Of a stretch of 10,854 nucleotides of DNA, positions 1-6,800 are shown piece after piece. Position numbers and translations under genes: made by a program. Location of the stretch: the NCBI GenBank assembly GCA_023439425.1, contig JAEXNZ010000514.1, forward strand, positions 1-10,854. The letters are read 5' to 3'. Within the stretch, counting starts at the first letter, position 1. Each line of letters starts with the position of its first letter. The notes beneath the pieces were generated by a model. It made no database searches, was not told the origin of the DNA, and was given only the letters and a program-made list of their open reading frames with translations. The DNA comes from Pseudomonadota bacterium. Lineage in GTDB: Bacteria; Pseudomonadota; Gammaproteobacteria; Xanthomonadales; Xanthomonadaceae.

Positions 1-54
1 CTGCGTGGCTTCGACCAGCCCGGCACCGCGCAGCCACGCAGGGCGTGGCTCTAC
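1..54. repeat. SMAG-like GTAG REP pair, tail-to-tail, left unit truncated
   Basis: On the minus strand, GTAG (54-51) is followed by an 8-bp stem, AGCCACGC/GCGTGGCT (arms 32-39 and 43-50) with a 3-nt loop. This is the layout of the GTAG-type REPs of Stenotrophomonas. The first ten bases of the window (CTGCGTGGCT) are a perfect reverse complement of 32-41, so they look like the right half of a second unit in the opposite orientation, cut by the window edge. Together they fit a tail-to-tail REP dimer with a spacer of about 21 nt. Such dimers are intergenic and can fold into long hairpins in RNA. The hairpins are seen directly; assignment to the SMAG family is from memory of that family. Confidence 0.7.
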
Positions 55-78
55 GTCTCCGGCCAGCTGATCGTCTGA

Positions 79-310
79 CGCAATGCATGCCAAACGCGAC
101 GCGGCGTTGCCATTTTCTTTGACCGAAAAATGGTGCGCCCGCACATGCAAAGCGACGCCGGTCACACCCGGCAAAACGACCGTCATTGCTGGCGCTCCGC
201 CATACCTGAATTCATTCGCGACATCGCGCTGATCGCATTCGGTCCAACTACGTCACCCTCCGGAACAAACCCGATTCCGCTATCGTTCGCCCGTCCTGCA
301 TGGTGGACAC
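79..310. other. Non-coding stretch upstream of the SymE-like leader
   Basis: No convincing gene is visible here. The stretch is visibly less GC-rich than the neighbouring genes, with AT-rich patches such as 111-130. A 7-bp hairpin with a 10-nt loop lies at 110-116/127-133 (CCATTTT/AAAATGG), but no T-run follows it on either strand. A smaller GC-rich hairpin lies at 157-172. No good sigma70 promoter was found by eye; TTGACC at 119-124 has no convincing -10 box at the right distance. The promoter of the downstream SymE-like gene is presumably in this stretch. Confidence 0.5.
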
Positions 311-480
311 GAGGAGTCTGAAAACTCCACGAGAACCTAAAGTTGCACGGCCTGCGTCGGGAGGGTGACGGAATACAACACCCTCGCGGAAATACGTCGC
401 ACCGGTTGGTTCTCGTACGGTTTTCAGCCTCCCGACATCCCTCGCCAGCCCGGCGAGGGAGCTTTCCGGAGACCTTAACC
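311..480 (+). ncRNA. Structured 5' leader of the SymE-like gene
   Basis: This leader is dense in complementary segments. A 20-nt arm at 318-337 pairs with 408-427 (17 of 20 positions). A 9-nt arm at 356-364 (GTCGGGAGG) pairs perfectly with 428-436. Because the order is A-B-A'-B', these two helices can only form together as a pseudoknot; otherwise they exclude each other. Local hairpins compete with them: 313-317/324-328 (GGAGT/ACTCC) and 361-367/379-385 (GAGGGTG/CACCCTC). A strong 9-bp hairpin with a 5-nt loop at 438-446/452-460 sits just before the GGAG ribosome site at 468-471. The pairings are seen in the sequence. A regulatory role, or a matching antisense RNA on the minus strand like E. 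coli SymR, is inferred; strand and ends are uncertain. Confidence 0.5.
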
Positions 481-759
481 ATGCACATCAATCATCTAGA
501 ACCCTACAACCGCGCCCTCGCCACCAGCACGCTGCACTGGAACATCCCCCGCAGCCTGGTCGTTGGCGGTCTGCATTACGTCCAACATGGCATCACCGGC
601 CTGATGGTTCCCTGGCTGGACCTGCGCGGCATGTGGATGCAGCGGGCCGAGTTCGACGAAGGCCGCCGCGTCTACCTGGGTGTGAACCCCGGCAACATCC
701 TGCTCAGCACCGACAAGGACGCAGTACGCTCGATGGCGCGGCTGCGCCGGTGGCGGTGA
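481..759 (+). CDS. symE: SymE-family type I toxin-like protein
   Basis: The 92-residue product carries the core motif of the SymE toxin family at about residues 43-77. It reads as a hydrophobic/proline stretch, then LDLRG-x-W-x-x-x-A-x-F-x-x-G-R, V-x-L-x-V-x-P-G-N-I-L-L. In E. coli SymE the same spacing occurs as ITLKGQWLEAAGF, V-x-V-x-V-x-x-G-C-I-V-L. SymE has an AbrB-like fold, inhibits growth, and is held off in E. coli by the antisense RNA SymR. The start at 481 is preferred because GGAG (468-471) lies 9 nt upstream; the reading frame continues upstream from a TTG at 343, but only through the structured leader. The protein is somewhat shorter than E. coli SymE (about 113 residues) and lacks its C-terminal tail. 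There is no adjacent antitoxin gene. Toxicity is untested, and it could be a domesticated family member. Confidence 0.72.
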   Translation: MHINHLEPYNRALATSTLHWNIPRSLVVGGLHYVQHGITGLMVPWLDLRGMWMQRAEFDEGRRVYLGVNPGNILLSTDKDAVRSMARLRRWR

Positions 760-780
760 GCCGATGAACTTAAGACAGCG

Positions 781-807
781 GTAGCGCCCGCAGAGTGCGG
801 GCGTTAC
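781..807 (+). repeat. SMAG-like GTAG REP hairpin between convergent genes
   Basis: GTAG at 781-784 is followed by a perfect 7-bp stem, CGCCCGC/GCGGGCG (785-791 and 797-803), with loop AGAGT. The GTAG can itself pair with TTAC (804-807) through one G-T wobble, extending the stem to 11 bp. It sits between the stop of the SymE-like gene (759) and the stop codon of the convergent membrane protein gene (804-806), which it overlaps. This position suits a role as bidirectional terminator or mRNA 3'-end stabiliser, although there is no T-run for a classical intrinsic terminator. Confidence 0.65.
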
Positions 808-2012
808 TGCGTAACCGGCGCGGCCTTCGGCGCGGGCCGCCAGCGGTCCACCACCACCAGCAGCGCGTACATCAGGAGCAGGAACACCGGCAGCACCACG
901 CGCTTCACGCTGGTGGCCAGATGCCACTCCAGATCATGCGGCGTGCCCAGGTAGACCGCGTACAGCACACCCGCATACACCAGCCCCGCCACGGCACCGG
1001 CCAGCACCACCGGGTTTGACCACGTGCGACGCCACAGCACCGCCAACACCAGCAACGGCACCAGCGCCCACTCGCGGAACAGCTTCTTCAGAATCAGCGC
1101 GCTGTTGGACAACTCCGGCAGGCGCGACAGCAGCTGCCCCTTCATGTCGGTCGAAGCCAGATCGTTGGTCAGGTGCGCACCGGCCACGGCCAGCTTCCAC
1201 GCCAGCAATGGCAGCATGGCGACCACGAATGCAATCAGCAGCGTCCACGGCACGCGACGCTCGCGCAGCACCACCACCGCAGCCACGGCGGCCGCGATCA
1301 CTGTTGCCAGCACCATGCCTTCATTCTTGATCAGCGACAGCACCGCCGTGCTGAGCACGAACGGCAGCAGCTCTGCCCAGGCGATGCGCTGGGTGCGCTC
1401 GGTGCAGCGCGCGGCGCTGGCCAGCGCGGCAACCGCGTACACCGCCAGCAGCGCATCCATGTAGCCATCGGCCAGGTAGCGGCCACCGACCTGCAGCATG
1501 ACCACCGCAAAGAGCCCGGCCACCCACCACGACCGCAGGCTGCGCGCGATCAGCAGCAGCGCCGGCAGCAACAGCAAGGTGCCGGCCGCCTTGGGGAACA
1601 GCTCGTTCCAGTGCCCAACCAGCCGCGCTGAACTGGCCGACAGCAGCGGAACCAGCGCCGGGTAGTCGTTATGACTGAAGCCTGCGTACCCATCCAGCAT
1701 CGCGTACAGCGAGCCATCCTCGAAAATGCGCCGGGCATGGAACAGCCAGATCGAGCGCGGGTCCCATTCGTCTGTCGGGCTGCCCAGTGCAATCACCAGC
1801 AACGCCAGCACGGTGACCACCATCCACGCCGCGCGCGGGTCGCGCACAGTGGCCAGCGCCCACACAGCAGCAGCAAGCAGCGCCGCGAACGCCAGCATCG
1901 TCGGCAGGCCAAAGCCTCCCAACGCCGCCAGCACGTAAGCGGCCATCACACAGCACAACATCGCCACGGCAGGACGCCGCATGCGGTCAGGGGCAGTCAA
2001 CGAGGACAACAC
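804..2012 (-). CDS. Multi-pass membrane protein, probable GT-C-type glycosyltransferase
   Basis: The product of about 402 residues is very hydrophobic, with roughly nine to eleven membrane spans (for example residues 15-34, 37-55, 62-78, 142-157, 162-175, 236-250, 257-276, 315-327, 334-355 and 372-388). The first long loop after span three carries acidic DEWD (81-84), then FHARRI and HNDYPALVPLL (114-124). GT-C enzymes such as the PMT/ArnT group keep catalytic acidic residues in their first large periplasmic loop and use polyprenyl-linked sugars. Other charged points are GRYLADGYMDA (about 178-187) and KNEGM (229-233). I chose the GTG start at 2012 because AAGGAG lies 5 nt upstream. An ATG at 1982 lacks a ribosome site, and the upstream reading frame back to 2147 would overlap the previous gene heavily. 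The start overlaps the end of the 129-residue gene, suggesting translational coupling. The GT-C assignment is by motif impression only; substrate unknown. Confidence 0.6.
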   Translation of the reverse strand: MLSSLTAPDRMRRPAVAMLCCVMAAYVLAALGGFGLPTMLAFAALLAAAVWALATVRDPRAAWMVVTVLALLVIALGSPTDEWDPRSIWLFHARRIFEDGSLYAMLDGYAGFSHNDYPALVPLLSASSARLVGHWNELFPKAAGTLLLLPALLLIARSLRSWWVAGLFAVVMLQVGGRYLADGYMDALLAVYAVAALASAARCTERTQRIAWAELLPFVLSTAVLSLIKNEGMVLATVIAAAVAAVVVLRERRVPWTLLIAFVVAMLPLLAWKLAVAGAHLTNDLASTDMKGQLLSRLPELSNSALILKKLFREWALVPLLVLAVLWRRTWSNPVVLAGAVAGLVYAGVLYAVYLGTPHDLEWHLATSVKRVVLPVFLLLMYALLVVVDRWRPAPKAAPVTQ

Positions 2013-2376
2013 GGTCGCTCCTTCCAATTTCGGTGCAGTCGGTGCGATCCGGACCCGGAGCCTTCCACAGCATGCGGCCGCTCTGGGCCTCGTGCAGGCG
2101 CGCAGGGTACAGCGCTTCCCAGTGGCGCTGCTGCAGCAGGGGGTCATCGCTCAATCCAGGGCCCAGCGCCAGCGGTGCTTCAGGCGGGTGCGCCTGAAGC
2201 AGTGCGCGCGATTCCGCCACTTCCGGGGGCACCGATGCTGTGAAGCCCGCATCGGCCTTGAGCGCCTGCGCAAGCAGCGGCCGCTCGAAATGAACATCCT
2301 TGGCAATGCCGCGCAGCGACACCGCAATACCAAGCGCGATCAGCACCGCCACGCCTGTCGTCCCGACTCTGTTCAC
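1987..2376 (-). CDS. Small single-span membrane-anchored protein, unknown function
   Basis: This encodes 129 residues that I do not recognise. Residues about 7-21 (TGVAVLIALGIAVSL) form an uncleaved-looking N-terminal membrane span. The rest is soluble and would probably lie in the periplasm, with two cysteines near the C-terminus (DCTEIG and the final VDCP) that could form a disulfide. The annotated start is GTG at 2376 with only a weak GGCGGGA upstream, so the start is uncertain by a few codons. The 3' end overlaps the start of the next gene by 26 nt, so the two are probably co-translated. I infer that the products work together, this one as a small periplasmic partner of the GT-C-like protein. 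It lies 54 bp after scoB on the same strand and may be read from the scoAB transcript or from its own promoter. Confidence 0.6.
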   Translation of the reverse strand: MNRVGTTGVAVLIALGIAVSLRGIAKDVHFERPLLAQALKADAGFTASVPPEVAESRALLQAHPPEAPLALGPGLSDDPLLQQRHWEALYPARLHEAQSGRMLWKAPGPDRTDCTEIGRSDRVVLVDCP

Positions 2377-2398
2377 AGCAGCGTCCCGCCAACCCGAA

Positions 2399-2421
2399 GC
2401 GCGGCAGCTTAGCAGCCGCGC
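2399..2421 (-). terminator. GC-rich stem-loop downstream of scoB
   Basis: A perfect 7-bp inverted repeat, GCGCGGC/GCCGCGC (2399-2405 and 2415-2421) with a 9-nt loop, lies just beyond the scoB stop codon. On the transcribed minus strand it is followed only by TTCGGGTTGG, so it lacks a proper U-tract. It may end or attenuate the scoAB transcript or protect its 3' end. It falls between scoB and the unknown 129-residue gene and would separate two transcription units if it terminates. Confidence 0.4.
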
Positions 2422-2430
2422 CGGGGTCGG

Positions 2431-3060
2431 TCACCCCGCGAAGGCGACGCCGGTTTTTTCCTTCAGCTCGGCCGCATCCACGCCGGGGGCCGCTTCCACC
2501 AGCACCAGGCCCTTGTCGGTGACGTCGAACACGGCAAGGTCGGTGATGATGCGATCCACCACGCCGACGCCGGTCAGCGGCAGCGTGCACTCGGGCAGGA
2601 TCTTGTGTTCGCCGTTCTTGGCGGTGTGCTCCATCAGCACCACCACGCGCTGCACGCCGGCCACCAGGTCCATCGCGCCGCCCATGCCCTTGACCATCTT
2701 GCCGGGTACCATCCAGTTGGCCAGGTCGCCCTTGTCGGTGACCTGCATGGCCCCGAGGATCGCCAGATTGACGTGGCCGCCGCGGATCATCGCGAAGCTG
2801 TCGTGGCTGCCAAAGTAGCTGGCCCCGGCACGCGCGGTGACGGTCTGCTTGCCGGCATTGATCAGGTCGGCATCCACTTCGGCCTCGGTCGGGAACGGGC
2901 CGATGCCCAGCAGGCCATTCTCCGACTGCAGCCACACGTCCACGCCTTCGGGAATGTGGTTGGCCACCAGCGTGGGCAGGCCGATTCCGAGGTTCACATA
3001 AGCCCCATCGGTGAGTTCACGGGCGGCGCGCTGCGCCATTTCGTCGCGGGTCCATGCCAT
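2431..3060 (-). CDS. scoB: 3-oxoacid CoA-transferase subunit B
   Basis: The 209-residue product is the beta subunit of a family I CoA-transferase, which moves CoA from succinyl-CoA to a 3-oxoacid such as acetoacetate and so feeds ketone bodies into central metabolism. The family signature LQSENGLLG is present, with the catalytic glutamate at residue 47; in this family it forms the glutamyl-CoA thioester intermediate. NLGIGLPT (23-30) and GGAMDLV in the middle are also typical. The start is ATG at 3060 with GGAGGG upstream, and it follows the scoA stop after a single base (TGAGATG), which indicates translational coupling of the two subunits. The reading frame upstream of this ATG is only a shadow of scoA. 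Length is normal for the family. The exact acyl substrate cannot be read from the sequence. Confidence 0.95.
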   Translation of the reverse strand: MAWTRDEMAQRAARELTDGAYVNLGIGLPTLVANHIPEGVDVWLQSENGLLGIGPFPTEAEVDADLINAGKQTVTARAGASYFGSHDSFAMIRGGHVNLAILGAMQVTDKGDLANWMVPGKMVKGMGGAMDLVAGVQRVVVLMEHTAKNGEHKILPECTLPLTGVGVVDRIITDLAVFDVTDKGLVLVEAAPGVDAAELKEKTGVAFAG

Positions 3061-3061
3061 C

Positions 3062-3784
3062 TCAGTTGCCCTCCGCACGCACGGTGCGCTGTTCGATCCG
3101 CTTTTCCGGGGTGGGGTTGTGCACGATGCGGTGCACGTAGATGCCCGGCAGGTGCACCTGGTCCGGGTCGATGCTGCCCACCGGCACCACCTCTTCCACT
3201 TCCACGATGCACAGCTTGCCGGCCATGGCGCAGGCCGGGTTGAAGTTGCGCGCGGTCTTGCGGAACACCAGGTTGCCGGCCTCATCGGCCTTCCATGCCT
3301 TCACCAGCGCCACGTCGGCGCGCAGCGCGGTTTCCATCACGTAGTGTTTGCCGTCGAACTCGCGGGTTTCCTTGCCCTCGGCCACCACGGTGCCGTAGCC
3401 GGTGGCAGTGAAGAACGCCGGAATACCGGCCCCGCCGGCGCGCAGGCGCTCGGCCAGCGTGCCCTGTGGATTGAACTCCAGCTCCAGCTCACCGGCCAGG
3501 AACTGGCGTTCAAATTCCTTGTTCTCGCCCACATAGGACGAAATCATCTTTTTGATCTGGCGGGTTTCCAGCAGCTGGCCGAGACCAAAACCGTCTACGC
3601 CGGCATTGTTGGAAATGACGGTGAGATCCTTCACCCCGGTGTCGCGCAAGGCCGCAATCAGCGCTTCGGGAATGCCGCACAGGCCGAAACCGCCAACCGC
3701 CAGAGTCTGGCCATCGGCCACGGCACCTTGCAGCGCCTGTGCCGCGCTGGCGTAGCGCTTGCTTTTGGACGTAGGTCGTTCCAT
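3062..3784 (-). CDS. scoA: 3-oxoacid CoA-transferase subunit A
   Basis: The 240-residue product is the alpha subunit of succinyl-CoA:3-ketoacid CoA-transferase. The first family signature is present at residues 24-39: DGQTLAVGGFGLCGIP, a glycine-rich loop that helps bind CoA. Other family blocks follow, including SNNAGVDGFGLG, MISSYVGENKEFERQ, LEFNPQGTLAERLRAGGAGIPAF and the C-terminal VDPDQVHLPGIYV-like segment (here IDPDQVHLPGIYV). The start is ATG at 3784 with AAGG about 9 nt upstream. It is the first gene of the minus-strand block and partners scoB immediately downstream; both subunits are needed to form the active enzyme. Its promoter must lie in the 89-bp gap shared with the divergent SNF2 gene. 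Confidence 0.95.
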   Translation of the reverse strand: MERPTSKSKRYASAAQALQGAVADGQTLAVGGFGLCGIPEALIAALRDTGVKDLTVISNNAGVDGFGLGQLLETRQIKKMISSYVGENKEFERQFLAGELELEFNPQGTLAERLRAGGAGIPAFFTATGYGTVVAEGKETREFDGKHYVMETALRADVALVKAWKADEAGNLVFRKTARNFNPACAMAGKLCIVEVEEVVPVGSIDPDQVHLPGIYVHRIVHNPTPEKRIEQRTVRAEGN

Positions 3785-3873
3785 TCCAGATTACCTTGCT
3801 CGGTGATAATGACCCATTCTAGCGATACCGGAAGACGCGGCTGCGTGCGGCGCAACAAAGCAGGAGACCCCTC
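3785..3873. promoter_or_regulatory. Divergent intergenic region between scoA and the SNF2-type gene
   Basis: This 89-bp gap must hold the promoters of both divergent genes. By eye there are -10-like boxes in each direction: GATAAT at 3805-3810 on the plus strand and TAGAAT at 3821-3816 on the minus strand. Neither has a good TTGACA-like box 16-18 bp upstream, so the exact promoters are not established. The SNF2-type gene has AGGAGA shortly before its ATG. The two -10 candidates lie only a few bases apart, so the two promoters would interfere if both are real. Confidence 0.35.
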
Positions 3874-6800
3874 ATGACAGCCACCTACACCCAGGAAGAC
3901 ATCCGCCGCTGGTTCGACCCGCGGACGATGGAGAAAAGCGCCAACTATCTGTTCGCGGTGCGCCAGCTGCGCCATCAGAACGACCAGATCACCGCGCTGG
4001 TGCAGGGCAGCGCACGTCGCCCGTACCACGTGTGGGTCGACCTGAAAGCCAGCACCCGCACGGCCCGCAGCCCGCTGGTGGCCGAGTGCAGCTGCCCGGT
4101 GGGTCAGGGCTGCAAGCACCTGGCGGCGGTCATGGCACAGGGGTTGGACCTGGTGCAGGTGAGCGCCCCAATGGAACTGCCGGCCGCGCCGCTGACCCTG
4201 CTGCAGCCACCGCGCACGGAACTGCTGCAGGCGCTGTCGCGCTGGCATGCGCGCCACAGCAGCGCGAGCCGCCCGGCCACACCCGCCGGGCCGACACGCG
4301 GGATCTGCTACGACCTCTCCGTATTCCAGCATCGCCTCGCCGTGCATGTGCAGCGCACCAAGCGGGGCGCGGATGGCACCTTCAAACGCGAGAAGCTGCT
4401 CAGCCTGGGACCCGACCTGTTCCTGGCTCCAGCCGGCTACCTCACCCAGGACGACATCGCCGTGCTGTCCCAGCTGTGGCTGCTGCAGCACCACCACGAC
4501 AACCGTGACCGGATCGACATCGTGGTCCTGCTGCAGCAGATCATCGCCACCGGCCGCGCCTTCATTGCCGACGCCATCGCGCCGGTCCCGGCGCGCTGGG
4601 CACCGCCGCGCATGGGCGCGCTGCACTGGAAGGCCAGCGAGCACAACGGCCGCCTGCGTGCGATGCCGTCGCTGCAGGTGGAAGGTGGTGGCCACGGCAG
4701 CGTGCACGGCCGCTCGGGCTGCTACCTGGACATCGACACCGGTGAGGTGGGGGCGCTGCAGCTGGCAATGGCAGCCGAAGACGCCGGTGCCTTTCTGGAA
4801 CTGCCCGGCGTATTTCCGGAAGAGACCACGCTGGTCAGCCAGACCCTGCAGCAGATCGACCCGGCCCTGCCCCACCCGGCCACCGGCGATGCGCTGCCAT
4901 TGCTGGATGCGGTGCCGGTGGTCCCGGTCCTGCGCCTGTACAGCGTGGAGCATCGCCCCATGTGGCTGCCCCAGCGCGCGCCTCCCGAATGGCGCGATTT
5001 CGCCACTGCCACGTTCGAGTACGGGGCCAACAGCCGGCATCTGGATGACCCGTCGGTGTTCGTGCAGGATGACCTGGGCCAGCTGAGCCTGCTGGCCCGC
5101 GATGCAGCCGAAGAGCACCTGCGCGAGCGCGAACTGCAGGCGGCGGGTCTGTACCGCGACCCGCGACCGGTGGATATCCAGCCCGCCACGGGGCCGCAGT
5201 TCCTGCCACGCAGTGGCGACTGGGCGCAGTTCCTGCAGAACGAGATGCCGCAGCTGGAGGCGCTGGGCTGGCGGGTGGAACCGGATGCCGCATTCCGCCA
5301 CCGGGTGACCGAGGTCGACGCAATCACCCTGGATGTGCAGGCCGACCGCGACGTGCCCGGCTGGTTCGAGATCGGCCTGGACATCGAGGTAGACGGCCAG
5401 ACCCTGGCGCTGGCTCCGTTGCTGCAGCAGGTGTTGAACACCGACCCGCGCTGGTCGCGCGGCGCGGCATCGGTGATTGCCGATGATGAGCTGGTGCTGT
5501 TGCCCTCCACAGGCCCACTCCGTCTGGGGCTGCGCGCTGGCCGGCTCAAGCCGCTGGTGGCGCTGCTCGGCGACCTGTTCGGCCCGCGCCGCTCGCGCCT
5601 GCGCGTTCCGCTGCACGACCATGCCCGCCTGCGCACGCTGCAGGACACCGCCGGGCTGCGGCTCAAGGACGACACGATGGCGCGCAGCGTGGCCCAGCGC
5701 CTGCTGGATGGCCCGGCGATGACGCCGGCGCAGCCACCTGCGGGCCTGCAGGCCACCTTGCGCCCTTACCAGCTGGATGGCCTGAGCTGGCTTCAGCACC
5801 TGCGCCAGCACAATCTGGGCGGCGTGCTGGCCGACGACATGGGCCTGGGCAAAACCCTGCAGACCCTGGCCCACATCCAGTTGGAGAAGGAAGCCCGGCG
5901 TCTGCGCCAGCCGGTGCTGGTGGTGGTGCCGACCTCGCTGCTGCACAACTGGCAGGCCGAGGCCGAGCGGTTCACCCCTGAGCTTCGCGTGCTGGTGCTG
6001 CATGGTCCCTCACGCGCGGAAAACTTCCCGCAGATTGAGCGCCACGACGTGGTGCTGACCACGTACGCGCTGCTGTGGCGCGATGAGGAGGTACTGCGCG
6101 ACCAGGCTTGGCACCTGCTGGTGCTGGACGAGGCACAGCAGGCCAAGAACCCGCGCTCGCGCGCGGCCATGGCGCTGCGCTCGTTGAAGGCCAATCACCG
6201 GCTGTGCCTGACCGGCACGCCCATGGAGAACCATCTGGGCGAACTGTGGACCCAGTTCGATTTCCTGCTGCCGGGCCTGCTGGGCAGCGAAAAAGTGTTC
6301 AACCAGCAGTGGCGTCACCCCATCGAACGCAATGCCGATACCCAGCGCGCGCAGTGGCTGGCCCGGCGCATGCGCCCGTTCCTGCTGCGCCGGCGCAAGG
6401 ATGAGGTGGCGGCGGAACTGCCGGAGAAAACGCTGATTACCCGCAGCGTGGTGCTGGAAGGCGCGCAGCGCGACATGTACGAGACCGTGCGCGCCACCAT
6501 GGAGGTGAAGGTACGCCACGCGGTTGCGCAGCAGGGTCTGGCCCGGAGCCACATCGTGGTGCTGGACGCCCTGCTGAAGCTGCGTCAGGTGTGCTGCGAC
6601 CCCCGCCTGCTGCCCGGCACGCGTGCCGGTGCCACGGCATCGGCCAAGCTGGAGCTGCTGCGCGAAATGCTGCCGGAAATGGTGGAGGAAGGCCGGCGCA
6701 TTCTGCTGTTCTCGCAGTTCACCAGCATGCTGGACCTGCTCGGGCAGTTGCTGGACGAGCTTGGGCTGACCTACGTGACACTGACCGGGCAGACCCGCGA

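Noticed and set aside
1..78. Tail of an upstream plus-strand gene
   Set aside because: The frame is open only from the window edge and most of it is the REP dimer. Without sequence to the left it cannot be supported, so it is listed as a finding and not as a gene.
130..321. Plus-strand open frame of 63 residues in the symE upstream region
   Set aside because: No ribosome site, no recognisable motif, unusual composition, and it runs into the structured leader.
311..480. Retron msr-msd-like RNA
   Set aside because: Long inverted repeats suggested it, but there is no reverse transcriptase gene nearby and the arm order does not give the expected msr/msd fold.
3785..3873. Confident divergent sigma70 promoters for scoA and the SNF2-type gene
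   Set aside because: Good -10 boxes exist, but no acceptable -35 boxes were found at 16-18 bp, so only a low-confidence regulatory region is listed.
3658..6003. Very long minus-strand frame (781 residues) opposite the SNF2-type gene
   Set aside because: It is rich in Q, H, R and A with no domain pattern, and overlaps the intact SNF2 motor gene. Long antisense frames are a by-product of GC-rich third codon positions.
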